Positions 9,350 through 17,955 of a stretch of DNA of 50,072 bases are shown here, piece by piece (position 1 is the stretch's first letter; the number at the start of each line of letters is the position of its first letter). The translations under genes were made by a program, and so were the position numbers. The notes under the pieces were generated by a model. It saw nothing but the letters and a program-made list of their open reading frames with translations. It was not told where the DNA came from and ran no database searches. Location: assembly GCA_027489365.1 (NCBI GenBank), contig JAIXZV010000074.1, forward strand, positions 1-50,072, read 5' to 3'. The stretch is from Sphingomonadales bacterium. GTDB taxonomy: Bacteria; Pseudomonadota; Alphaproteobacteria; Sphingomonadales; Sphingomonadaceae.

Positions 9350-12300
9350 TCAGAAGCTGTAGCCCGCCGTCAGCTTGAAGGTGCGCGGCGGGTTTCCGCC
9401 GATCGCCTGGCTGCTGATCGTGCCGAACGCCGTGCTCGTGCCGGTGCCGTTATATGAGGTATAATTGGCGGTGTTGAACACGTTCAACACGTCGGCGCGG
9501 ACCCGCACCTGTGCCCCGGAAAGCAGGAACGGCAGCTTCACATTCTTGGTCAGCGCGATATCGACCTGCCGCTTCGCCCACAGATCGCCGAGGATGAACG
9601 ACCGCTTGTTGTCGGCCTCGATCACCCGCAGCACGCGGTTGCCGGTGACGTCGCCGGGATAGCCGCGACCGATGATATAGGGCGGCGATACCAGCGTGAT
9701 CCGCGAGGAGAAGACGAAATCCAGCGGAAGATCGACATTGCCTGCGGCCACGATGCGGTGCTTGGAGACGCCGGTTGACGCGAGCACCGGATAATCGTCG
9801 ATCGATGGGTAGTCGAACGAGGAGGATTCCCCGAAGGCGCGGTTCTCGGATGCTGCGGTGAAGGTGTAGGTCAGGTTGACGCTCCACGGCGAACTCTTGG
9901 CATAGTCCTTGACCAGCTTGAAGTAGACCGAGTCACTGTTCTGATCGAGCCCGTTGGTCCCCAGGATCAGGCTGCCACGGCCCGGCGGCGTCGCGGTGAA
10001 CGGCGCACCCTCGGTGGTGCCCGGGGCGAAGAAGCTGCCATCGGGGCGGCGATTGCCGAGCAGCGTCAGGAAGCCGTCACGGCTTTGTACGCGATTATAC
10101 CCGAGTTCGAGTTCGAGGAGTTTGAAGCGGCTGCGCAGGCCAAGGCTGAACTGGTCGGCGTACGGCACTTTCAGATTGTTGTTGAGCATCCGGATTTCCG
10201 CGCCGCCAAGCGGCCCGATCGCGTTGATCAGCGACGCCCGGCCCGCCGCAGTGAGGTATTTCGGATCCCACGCAACGCACGTCGCCGACGCCGTGCAATT
10301 GTTCCGCGTGTCGCCCGGCACCAGGAAGTTGATCGTGCGGGTGGTATAGGAACCCGTGCTGATCTCGGTCTGGATGAAGTCGAACTGCGTGCGATCATAG
10401 GATCGCCCATAGCCGCCGAACAGCGTGAACTGACCCTGCGCGTCGAGCTTGTAGCTGAAGCCGATCCGCGGCTGGAACGCGCCCTTGAAGGTTTTGCGTT
10501 CCTTTCCGGTCGAGATGTAGTCGTTGATGTTGTAATCGGCATTGACCAGGTTCGGATATTTCGCGGCGGAGATCGCGGTGAGCACGCTGGCCGGCGTCTG
10601 ATAGTTCAGATAGGCGGGCGTGCGGTCGAAGTCCCAGCGCAGACCGGCATTCAGCGTCAGTCGATCCGTGATATCCCAATCGTCCTGCGCGTAGAGTCCG
10701 AGCTGGAAATTGTCGGATTTGACCTGCGGATCGCCACCCAGCCCCGAATCGAAGCCGAACACCATGCGATACGGCGTCACGTCGTTCCACGTCGCCCCGT
10801 TATATTGCGTGTTGTAATAGAAGGAGGCGTTGGTGTTGGTCAGGCTGAGCGTGCGGAGTTGCGCCAGCTTCGCCTTGATGCCGATCTTGATGGTATGGCC
10901 GGGCAGGCTCGTGAAGGTCACGTCGTTCTGCAACGCATAGCCCTTCTGGCCCTTGCTCTGGTAATTCGCGCCGCCGCCATCGCGGAAGATCAGCGCCGCC
11001 GCGCTGTCGTAAAACAGGCGGCCATTGTCGAAAAACTGCGGCGTCGGTGCCCAGTTGACGTTCTCATAAGTCAGCTTGAGATCGTTGATCCAGCCTTCGC
11101 CGCGATGTTCCCAGCGCAGCGTCACCCGGTCTTCGCGCGTCTTGCTGTCGATGCCGGTGCTGCGCAGGCTCGATCCGCTGCTGATGCCTGCGGCGGATTC
11201 GCGCCGGATCTTGCCGGAGAGTTCGATCAGATCGGCGGCGGTCGGCGCGATGTCGATCTTGCCGAAATACAGATCCTCGTTGAAGGTGCGGTTGAAGCTG
11301 CCAAATTCGCCACCGAAGGCGGCCGGAATGTTCTTCGTGTTGAGCGAGGTCGCGGGCTGGATATCGACCGGAACCTGCTGACGCTTGCCTTCATAAGTGA
11401 CGAAGAAATGCGCGAGGTCCTTAACGATCGGCCCGCCAAAAGCCGCGCCGAACTGGAAGTCCTTGGTTTTGACTTTTGCGGCGTTGGTGGTTTTTTCGAT
11501 CGGTGTCTTCGCGCGAAGACCGGCGTTGGTGAAATCAACGAACCCTTCGCCGTGGAATTCGTTCGTGCCCGAGCGAGTCACCGCAGTGATCGCCACCGAG
11601 CTGACCTGGTCGAACTCGGCTTTGTAGTTCGAGCTGAGGACACGGTATTCGCCGACGGCGAGCTGTGGGAACGGATTGCCCTGCGACGAGTCCTGGCCCG
11701 CGACGCCGTTCTTCAGGACGAGGTCCTTCTGGCCGACGCCGTCGATGAACACGTTGACGCTGCGGCTCGACTGCGCGCCGCCTTGAATCCGTGAATTGCC
11801 CGAGGCATCCGTGATGAACTGCACGCCAGGCGCAAGATCGGCAAACGCCAGGAAATTGCGGTTGTTCTGCGGGAGCTGCTCGATCAGGCGACGCGAGATG
11901 GTGACGCCCACTTCGCCGCCCTGCAGGCTCTTTACCCGCCCAGCAGTGACGATGATATCATTGGAGGACGCGTCGATCGGCTTGCCAGGCAGGGTCGCGC
12001 TGCCGAGATCAATGTCGAGCTGGCCGCTCTGGCCGACGGCGAGCGTGATATCGTCGGTGCGCCGCGTGCCGGCGTTCGTCGTGATTTCGAGCTGATAGGT
12101 GCCGGGCCGGACGCTCGGGATATTATACTCATTGCCCTCGATCGTCGCGGCCGAACGGAAACCCGTTTTGATCTCAACCGCTTCGATCTTTTCAAGTTTC
12201 TGTCCGGCGGGCAGGGTCAGGGTCCCGCGTAGCGATGCCGTCGACTGCTGCGCGAGCGCGGCGCTCGGCGCCAGCAAGGCGATGCCGCCGCCAGCAATCG

Positions 12301-12361
12301 CGAGCTGACACACGCCGGTCGCCAGCACACAGCGTAACGCATTGATTTTATATAATTTCAC
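9350..12361 (-). CDS. TonB-dependent receptor with N-terminal carboxypeptidase-regulatory-like domain (Oar-like)
   Basis: This 1003-aa outer-membrane receptor starts at a GTG with GAGGGGG upstream. The leader MKLYKINALRCVLATGVCQL ends near ALAQQS, a signal-peptidase site. Residues about 40-120 form a carboxypeptidase-regulatory-like beta domain (STASLRGTLTLPAG, GTYQLEITTNAGTRRTDDIT). Next comes a plug (DIIVTAGRVKSLQGGEVGVTIS, RIQGGAQSSRSVNVFIDGVG), then a large barrel ending KLTAGYSF. Such Oar-type receptors are common in oligosaccharide or peptide uptake loci. The gene leads a minus-strand unit with phoD, the symporter and the repressor, and its promoter contains the perfect LacI-type palindrome. 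A glucan ligand is inferred from that context. Confidence 0.92.
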   Translation of the reverse strand: MKLYKINALRCVLATGVCQLAIAGGGIALLAPSAALAQQSTASLRGTLTLPAGQKLEKIEAVEIKTGFRSAATIEGNEYNIPSVRPGTYQLEITTNAGTRRTDDITLAVGQSGQLDIDLGSATLPGKPIDASSNDIIVTAGRVKSLQGGEVGVTISRRLIEQLPQNNRNFLAFADLAPGVQFITDASGNSRIQGGAQSSRSVNVFIDGVGQKDLVLKNGVAGQDSSQGNPFPQLAVGEYRVLSSNYKAEFDQVSSVAITAVTRSGTNEFHGEGFVDFTNAGLRAKTPIEKTTNAAKVKTKDFQFGAAFGGPIVKDLAHFFVTYEGKRQQVPVDIQPATSLNTKNIPAAFGGEFGSFNRTFNEDLYFGKIDIAPTAADLIELSGKIRRESAAGISSGSSLRSTGIDSKTREDRVTLRWEHRGEGWINDLKLTYENVNWAPTPQFFDNGRLFYDSAAALIFRDGGGANYQSKGQKGYALQNDVTFTSLPGHTIKIGIKAKLAQLRTLSLTNTNASFYYNTQYNGATWNDVTPYRMVFGFDSGLGGDPQVKSDNFQLGLYAQDDWDITDRLTLNAGLRWDFDRTPAYLNYQTPASVLTAISAAKYPNLVNADYNINDYISTGKERKTFKGAFQPRIGFSYKLDAQGQFTLFGGYGRSYDRTQFDFIQTEISTGSYTTRTINFLVPGDTRNNCTASATCVAWDPKYLTAAGRASLINAIGPLGGAEIRMLNNNLKVPYADQFSLGLRSRFKLLELELGYNRVQSRDGFLTLLGNRRPDGSFFAPGTTEGAPFTATPPGRGSLILGTNGLDQNSDSVYFKLVKDYAKSSPWSVNLTYTFTAASENRAFGESSSFDYPSIDDYPVLASTGVSKHRIVAAGNVDLPLDFVFSSRITLVSPPYIIGRGYPGDVTGNRVLRVIEADNKRSFILGDLWAKRQVDIALTKNVKLPFLLSGAQVRVRADVLNVFNTANYTSYNGTGTSTAFGTISSQAIGGNPPRTFKLTAGYSF

Positions 12362-12507
12362 AGGACCCCCTCGGTAGTTAGGTTGATATGTGCAGCCTAT
12401 CACGCCTCAAATCACCCGACGGCTCGTGGAAGGTGTCTGCGCCTGCGCGGCATTAGCCACACTTTGATGCACACCCGAAACGAATCGCCGACCGTTCGAC
12501 GGCGCGG

Positions 12508-12537
12508 TATATGTAACCGGTTACATCATTATGACAA
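12508..12537 (-). promoter_or_regulatory. Promoter with embedded perfect LacI-type operator
   Basis: Positions 12511-12526 read ATGTAACCGGTTACAT, a perfect 16-bp palindrome with a central CG, typical of LacI/GalR operators. On the minus strand TTGTCA (12537-12532) and CATATA (12513-12508), separated by 18 bp, form a plausible -35/-10 pair with the operator in the spacer. Repressor binding there would block RNA polymerase. The promoter would serve the receptor, phoD, symporter and repressor genes. Confidence 0.75.
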
Positions 12538-12631
12538 CGGGGATTGGCGGTTGCGGCGTGACGCCCCTACCGGTCTTGCGCTGACTCAAATCGCAATAGG
12601 GTTCGGGTCGGACGCTGACGAATACGCAGAG

Positions 12632-12652
12632 CCTGCAGTCCGCCGCTGCAGG
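12632..12652 (-). terminator. Hairpin downstream of the DyP peroxidase gene
   Basis: CCTGCAG (12632-12638) and CTGCAGG (12646-12652) form a 7-bp stem with a 7-nt loop, about 50 nt past the DyP stop on the minus strand. There is no T-run after it, so intrinsic termination is uncertain; it may be a 3'-end stabiliser. Confidence 0.35.
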
Positions 12653-12700
12653 ACGATCGCGGTTGGCATAGGGCTGAGGTGCTTCCCGCCCGACGTCCCG

Positions 12701-14044
12701 TCAGCGCAAGGCCGGGCTGCTCATCGTGGCCGAGAGCCTTTTCAGCCCAGCGATACCCGGCGCGAAGAGATAGGCCCCGCCCGTCGGCGTGATCCACCGC
12801 GCGCCGTTGGTCGAGAGCTCGACCGGGCCGTTCGGTCCGTGAATCGACATCGAGCGATGGTCAAAATGGCGGCCGACCAGCAGGTCGTCGCCCTTGCCGG
12901 GCGATTGTCGGCTGTTCATCCAACGGCTCGAAATGAACAAAAACGTGGCCGTGATCGAGGATTGATACGACAGGAACAGCAGGCCGCGCTCGACTACGGG
13001 AGCGTGATCGAACAGCGGCCCGAAGGGAATGCCGCGACGCAGCATCCGCGGTACCTCGACGACGTCCGATGATCCCTTGCGCGGGTTTACCTTGCGGATA
13101 TGCGCGCCGAACGGACAGTCGACGCCATCGTCGTCACCGAAAAAATCGAAGCTATTGTCGGGGTCGGGGCCGCCCGGGTCCGACAGCCGGGCCTTGTGGA
13201 GCGGGGCGCCGGAGGGCCAGCGGCCGACGATCAGCGCGGCAAGATGATCCGGCGTGAGGCCCGGCCAAACCGCTTGCAGCGAAGCCGCTCGTTCCGCCGT
13301 GAACCTTCGAAAGGCCTGCACATCCTGAACGAGGCGGCGGAACACCAGCATCGAACCATTGTCGGTAACGCCGCGCGGATCGATGGCCAGCGCCGGGGGC
13401 TCTCCACCCGGATCGCGCGGATAGCCCAGCACGAACCGGCCGGGGGCGTGGCCGCTCGCCGATCCGTCGCCGATCACGTCGGGTTGGGAGATATGGTCGC
13501 GAAACCCGAAATGCTCGATGTCCCCCGGCAGGCGATCGCCGCGTTCGCGATAGGTCAGCGTGAGGCCGCGGCTGAGCGCAGTGGCGACGAGCGCGTCGGC
13601 CCGTGCCGCGACGGCGTCCGGATCGTTGCCGGCCACCTTGAGCAGGATATCGATCGGTCTTTCCGGTGCGCCCGCGATCCAATCGTCGGGTCGCGACCGG
13701 TCGGCAAGCGAACTGGCGGCACCATCGACCATTCCGTCGTGAAAGGCCTGGTCGAGGATGAACACGTCCGGTGCCGCAAAGGCGAGCAACGCCCTGCTGA
13801 GCGCGACGGCGAGCCAGACCGGAGGCGCGTCAGGGCCCGTGCAGTTCGCCTTCATCGCAGCGCGGGTGCGACGCACCTCGGCGACGGAGGTCACCTCGAC
13901 CGCGAGCGTGGCGAGCCATTCGATCGCAGCGGCGCGGGCGTCATGCTGAGTCGCGCCGAAGCCCAGCAGCACCTGCACGTCGGTGTTGAATCCCCCGAGC
14001 ACGTCCCCCTGGATGTCGTCGAGTGCGAGCGGGCGCACGTTCAT
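12701..14044 (-). CDS. DyP-type peroxidase
   Basis: This 447-aa heme peroxidase begins with the family signature region LDDIQGDVLGGFN. The distal motif, normally GXXDG, reads GFRDH (residues 180-184), keeping the catalytic Asp183 but with His in place of the last Gly. The proximal heme ligand is His315 in PFGAHIRKVNPR. Family members use hydrogen peroxide to oxidise bulky aromatic substrates. No signal peptide is visible, so it is probably cytoplasmic. Its ATG overlaps the stop of the upstream 448-aa gene by ATGA, so translation is coupled. It is the last gene of the operon starting at the TonB-dependent receptor at 24130. The GFRDH variant may alter the distal pocket; that is inference. Confidence 0.9.
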   Translation of the reverse strand: MNVRPLALDDIQGDVLGGFNTDVQVLLGFGATQHDARAAAIEWLATLAVEVTSVAEVRRTRAAMKANCTGPDAPPVWLAVALSRALLAFAAPDVFILDQAFHDGMVDGAASSLADRSRPDDWIAGAPERPIDILLKVAGNDPDAVAARADALVATALSRGLTLTYRERGDRLPGDIEHFGFRDHISQPDVIGDGSASGHAPGRFVLGYPRDPGGEPPALAIDPRGVTDNGSMLVFRRLVQDVQAFRRFTAERAASLQAVWPGLTPDHLAALIVGRWPSGAPLHKARLSDPGGPDPDNSFDFFGDDDGVDCPFGAHIRKVNPRKGSSDVVEVPRMLRRGIPFGPLFDHAPVVERGLLFLSYQSSITATFLFISSRWMNSRQSPGKGDDLLVGRHFDHRSMSIHGPNGPVELSTNGARWITPTGGAYLFAPGIAGLKRLSATMSSPALR

Positions 14045-15387
14045 GGTGCGTCGATCGCGTCGGGCACCAGGCCAGGGAACGCGATCTTCGTGCCGGGCGG
14101 ACAGCGCCCGTGCTCATCGCGCAAGAGCACGCGGGCGCCGTCCGCGCGGCAGCAGGTTCCGAGGCAGCGCGCCATTGGCCCGATTCCGGGCGTTTCCCGC
14201 TTCCAGCGTGTGACGAACAGATGGACACCGACAAGACGCGCGACTTGCCCGGGGAAGCGCAGCGCGCTGCCGTTCACCTTCAAATCTTCCAGCCCGATCG
14301 TCTCGCCGCGCGGCGGCGCAATCTCCAGGCGCAGGACGCGCGACTGGCCGTCGCTCCACAGATCGTGACCGCGCACGACCGTCCACCATTCGCGGGGCAG
14401 GGGTTCGCCGTCGGGCAGCGTGATGCTCTGCCCATCGACGCCGGAGATATAGACGCCCACCGGGTTGGCGAGCGTATAGCGGTATCCTTTGCGCGTCAGC
14501 GTATAGGCCTGCTGCGAAATCTTGGGATCGCTGTTGCGATTGGGATCGCCGCCGCGATTGCAGCAGAGCAGCTCCTCCTCATCGACACCCGAGACGAGCG
14601 TGCCATCGACTTTCACGCGGGCCAGGCCAGATACGCCAGCGACGCTGATCTGCGCGGCGAGCGAATTCGCGTGATGCGACAGATGGACGATGCCCGGATC
14701 AATATTGAGCGCGTTGCGATAATTATACCCACCCGGCCTTACCACGAGGTCGCGTTCGCCGGTCGGAGCGACCCGCCAGATCCCCTTTCGCGCACGCAGC
14801 GCGTCCGCTGTGATATTGGGAACCCCGGTGAAGCGTCGGTACAGATCGACGACCGCCTTTTCGTCTGCGTCGAAGAGTGCCGCGTAATAATCATATCCTT
14901 CGGCAACGAAGGTTATGCTGGACAGCCGCCCATCCGCGCCGCGACGTGTGGCCCATTCGAGATATTCGTTCTGGCGATGACGGACGGGGAGGTCGACAGG
15001 ATCCCCATCCTCGTCGACGAAGTGGCCCGGCGCGTAATCGTGGTCGCCCAATTCCTCGACAATGCGCAGGCTGCCGTCGAGATCGCCCGGGATCGGCGGC
15101 ATCGGCCAGGGGGCATGGCGATCGACGAAGCGGGGGAAGCCACACCAGGGCTTCAGCGCGATGGTCTCGGCCCCCGGCGGGATTGGTTCGTGGAGCGGGT
15201 GGGCATAGGCCAGCTCGGGGCCGATCCGATCGAGGTCTGCCGCGGTCAGACTCGATATCCGCTTGTTCAGGGCATGGGCCGCGAGCTGCCAGAGCATGTC
15301 GTCGGCGTGCGCGGCCATATGGGTGTGCCAGAGCGCGGGATCGGCGAAATCCGCCACATCGCCGGGTGGGTCGAAGGTCCAGTCCAT
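14041..15387 (-). CDS. Uncharacterised 448-aa protein coupled to DyP peroxidase
   Basis: I do not recognise a named family. The ATG at 15387 has GGAGG 6 nt upstream and gives MDWTFDPPGDVADFADPALW. The protein has no clear signal peptide or membrane segment. Visible blocks include EGYDYYAALFDADEKAVVDL, a central GIVHLSHHANSLAAQISVAG, and a Cys-rich end with CLGTCCRADG and GRCPPGTKI. A CC pair also occurs in ELLCCNRGGDPNRNSD. The cysteine pairs could bind a metal or form disulfides. The stop overlaps the DyP start (ATGA), so the two products are probably needed together. It may be a partner or a separate enzyme in the same pathway; no function can be assigned. Confidence 0.8.
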   Translation of the reverse strand: MDWTFDPPGDVADFADPALWHTHMAAHADDMLWQLAAHALNKRISSLTAADLDRIGPELAYAHPLHEPIPPGAETIALKPWCGFPRFVDRHAPWPMPPIPGDLDGSLRIVEELGDHDYAPGHFVDEDGDPVDLPVRHRQNEYLEWATRRGADGRLSSITFVAEGYDYYAALFDADEKAVVDLYRRFTGVPNITADALRARKGIWRVAPTGERDLVVRPGGYNYRNALNIDPGIVHLSHHANSLAAQISVAGVSGLARVKVDGTLVSGVDEEELLCCNRGGDPNRNSDPKISQQAYTLTRKGYRYTLANPVGVYISGVDGQSITLPDGEPLPREWWTVVRGHDLWSDGQSRVLRLEIAPPRGETIGLEDLKVNGSALRFPGQVARLVGVHLFVTRWKRETPGIGPMARCLGTCCRADGARVLLRDEHGRCPPGTKIAFPGLVPDAIDAP

Positions 15388-15440
15388 TGCTTCCTCCCTC
15401 CGCACTTTGCCCCAAGCCAGTGCCGTCTACCCCGGCCGCT

Positions 15441-16751
15441 TCATGTCGTCGCCGGGGCCTTGGCCGCCGTGCGATGGGTCCGTCGCATGACCGCTTGGGC
15501 GACCAGCAGCGTCCCCGCCGCCGCCAGAATCGAATCCAGCGCAGGAAGGTGCGTGACCACCACGATGCCCTTCAGCGCCAGCGCGCCGACGATCGTTCCG
15601 ATGAGCCAAGCCAGCGTCGGTGCGATCGCAAGCGCGCGCGTCGCGGGCGACCCGGCGGTTCGCGTGAGGTCGGACCGCCCCATCGACAGAATGAAAATCG
15701 CCGCGAGCGGGGGAAGGCTGACCCCAAGCGCGAGCAGAAACGGAATGAACGCCTGTTCGGCTCCCAGGATCACCAGCATCGCCCCGAGCAGGCTGATCGC
15801 GCAGACGACCCAGGCGATGCGCCACCGCGGAAACTGGCTGACCATTGAAAGGCTTGCGGAATAGAGGCACGCCGCACTGTCGATCCAGGCGCCGATCAGC
15901 AGGACGACGAGTGCTGGCGCGCCGAGACCGAGGATGATCATCGCGGTGATCAGTTCGGGCGCGCCGATCGCAACGCTGGCGAGCGACGCGGAGATGAGAA
16001 CGATCGGATATCCGACGCCGAGGGCGACAGCAGCGCCAAGCCCGGCATGACCGGGCCGTCGCACGAAACGGCCATAGTCGGGCTGAATGACGATCCCGAC
16101 GATATAGCTTCCGACAATCGCCGATACCGCCGCACCGAAGGGTAGCGATTCCGAGCCGGCCGCCGCCGCGACGCTGCCCCAGCGCGGCATCACCATCACG
16201 ACGGAGACGATGAGCAGCACGAGCGTGACGGGGACGAGGACTGCGCCAAGCCGTTCCAATCCCGTGGCACCCCGCAGCGTCATCGCCGCGATCAGCGCCG
16301 CCGCCGGCAAGGCGATCGCGAGCGGTGGCACCGCGATGTCGGTCATCCGGGACAGGGCGCTTGCGGCGGTTGCGCCGAGGACACCGATATTGACCGCGAA
16401 CCAGCCGATCAGCGACAGCGCGATCACCAGCTTGACGACCCGCCCCCCGACCGAGCCGAAGGTCCGGTCGGCAAGCAGCGCCAGGCCCATCCGCGTGCGC
16501 GAGCCCGTATAGGCCGTGCAAAAGGCGAGCGTTGCCGAGATCGCCGCGCCGATCAGCGCGGCCTCCACGCCCCGCACGAAGCCGAGACTGCCGAAAACCC
16601 GCGTCGACAGGACGAAGACGGGGAGGCCACACAGGCTGCCCGCCACGATGAGGAAGATCCGCCAGCCGCTGCCCTGGGCGCTTTCGGGGACTTGCTCCGC
16701 CGCGAACCCCTGATGGCTGAGTTCTTCGGTCGATCTCGGGTTCTCGGTCAT
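15441..16751 (-). CDS. NCS1-family permease (cytosine/purine/allantoin-type)
   Basis: This 436-aa protein has about 12 hydrophobic segments and the arrangement of nucleobase:cation symporter-1 proteins, with a short polar N-terminus followed by GWRIFLIVAGSLCGLPVFVL. Internal features such as GFVRGVEAALIGAAISATL, TAYTGSRTRMGLALLADRTF and QPDYGRFVRRPGHAG match CodB-like members. NCS1 permeases import small N-heterocycles such as cytosine, hydantoins and allantoin. It lies 10 bp downstream of the M24 peptidase gene in an operon with hydantoinase/oxoprolinase subunits, so a cyclic ureide or lactam substrate is a reasonable inference. Confidence 0.87.
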   Translation of the reverse strand: MTENPRSTEELSHQGFAAEQVPESAQGSGWRIFLIVAGSLCGLPVFVLSTRVFGSLGFVRGVEAALIGAAISATLAFCTAYTGSRTRMGLALLADRTFGSVGGRVVKLVIALSLIGWFAVNIGVLGATAASALSRMTDIAVPPLAIALPAAALIAAMTLRGATGLERLGAVLVPVTLVLLIVSVVMVMPRWGSVAAAAGSESLPFGAAVSAIVGSYIVGIVIQPDYGRFVRRPGHAGLGAAVALGVGYPIVLISASLASVAIGAPELITAMIILGLGAPALVVLLIGAWIDSAACLYSASLSMVSQFPRWRIAWVVCAISLLGAMLVILGAEQAFIPFLLALGVSLPPLAAIFILSMGRSDLTRTAGSPATRALAIAPTLAWLIGTIVGALALKGIVVVTHLPALDSILAAAGTLLVAQAVMRRTHRTAAKAPATT

Positions 16752-16761
16752 GGGCTTCGCA

Positions 16762-17955
16762 TCATGCGAAGGGGCGATCGATCGCGGGGGACGGCGTCGT
16801 AAACCACTCGGCTCCCGTCTCGGTGACGTGGAAATGGTCCTCCAGCCGGATGCCGAAGCGGCCCGGTACGACGATCATGGGTTCATTGGAGAAGCACATG
16901 CCAGGCTCGAGAATGCTGCGGTCGCCGCGCACGAGATAGGGTGCCTCGTGGATGCTGAGGCCGATGCCGTGACCGGTGCGATGCGGCAGGCCGGGCAGTT
17001 GATAGTCCGGGCCCAGGCCATGCCGTTCGAGGACCGCACGCGCCGCCGCGTCGATCGTTTCGCAATGCCGACCGGGTGCGACCGCATCGAACGCGGCCTG
17101 CTGCGCTTCTTGCTCGATCGACCAGATGCGGCGCTGCTCGTCGTCAGGCGTGCCGAATACATAGCTGCGCGTGATGTCGGAATTGTAGCCCCGCACCTCG
17201 CACCCGGTGTCGATCAGCACCATGTCGCCTTCGTGGAGCACGTCGTCCGCGGGCAACCCGTGCGGAAAGGCGGTCGATGCGCCGAACTGCACGATGCAGA
17301 AGGTCGAACCGCTCGCCCCCAGCGCCTGGTGGCCGCGTTCGATGAAGGCACGCACCGCGCTCGCGCGAATGCCGGGGGCGAGGATGCGCGCGGCGCGGCG
17401 CTGGACCTCCAGCGTCATCTGCTTTGCCTGACGCAGGAGTGCGAGCTCGGCCGCGGACTTGATCGCGCGGCACGCGTCGATGATGGCGCTGCCGTCGACC
17501 AGCGACGCCGACGGCGCGGCACTGCGCAACCGTTCCGCCATGATGAAGGGCAGGGTGGGATCGACTGCGAGGGTGCTGCACCCACGTTCGCGCAGGATTT
17601 GCGCGACGAGCTCCGAGGGCGATTGGTCTTCCTCCCAAAAGAACAGATCGGCGTCGATCGCCAGGATCGGCATCAACGACCCTGCCTCGAATGCGGGACA
17701 GACGATTGCCGGCTTGCCTTTGGGGGTGATGATCAAGGCAACCAGACGCTCGATCATGCCCCAGCCGACACCGGTGAAATAGTTGAGGCTCGCGCCCGCA
17801 CTCACGAGCAAGGCATCGACGTCTTGATCGCCCATCACCGCGCGCACGCGTTCGAGGCGCGCGTCGCGTTCAGCCGTACCGATCGCCGGTGCCTCGTCCT
17901 CCCAGCGCTTCATCGCTGCCAGTTCGGCCTCGGCCGTCGAGCCTCCGATCGTCAT
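16762..17955 (-). CDS. M24-family metallopeptidase (Xaa-Pro dipeptidase/creatinase fold)
   Basis: This 397-aa protein has an N-terminal creatinase-like domain (ERVRAVMGDQDVDALLVSAG, NYFTGVGW) and a C-terminal pita-bread domain. The expected metal ligands are all present: Asp249 (VLIDTG), Asp260 (YNSDITRS), His329 (HRTGHGIG), Glu358 (SNEPMIVVPG) and Glu372 (IRLEDHF). It could be a prolidase, aminopeptidase P or a creatinase-type C-N hydrolase. Its ATG overlaps the hydantoinase B stop (ATGA). The hydantoinase neighbours make a creatinase-like or dipeptide-cleaving role after ring opening plausible, but the sequence alone does not decide. Confidence 0.9.
   Translation of the reverse strand: MTIGGSTAEAELAAMKRWEDEAPAIGTAERDARLERVRAVMGDQDVDALLVSAGASLNYFTGVGWGMIERLVALIITPKGKPAIVCPAFEAGSLMPILAIDADLFFWEEDQSPSELVAQILRERGCSTLAVDPTLPFIMAERLRSAAPSASLVDGSAIIDACRAIKSAAELALLRQAKQMTLEVQRRAARILAPGIRASAVRAFIERGHQALGASGSTFCIVQFGASTAFPHGLPADDVLHEGDMVLIDTGCEVRGYNSDITRSYVFGTPDDEQRRIWSIEQEAQQAAFDAVAPGRHCETIDAAARAVLERHGLGPDYQLPGLPHRTGHGIGLSIHEAPYLVRGDRSILEPGMCFSNEPMIVVPGRFGIRLEDHFHVTETGAEWFTTPSPAIDRPFA

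Larger units (their letters stand above)
12362..12700. other. Intergenic region upstream of the Oar-like receptor
   Basis: This 339-bp stretch separates the receptor from the end of the DyP operon. It holds the receptor's ribosome binding site (GAGGGGG just before 12361), a roughly 145-nt leader, a promoter with an embedded palindromic operator (12508-12537) and a hairpin at 12632-12652 downstream of the DyP gene. I see no convincing gene in it. Confidence 0.7.

Noticed and set aside
7581..9362. 593-codon plus-strand frame opposite the PhoD-like gene
   Set aside because: No recognisable domain and typical shadow composition; the PhoD motifs on the other strand are clear.
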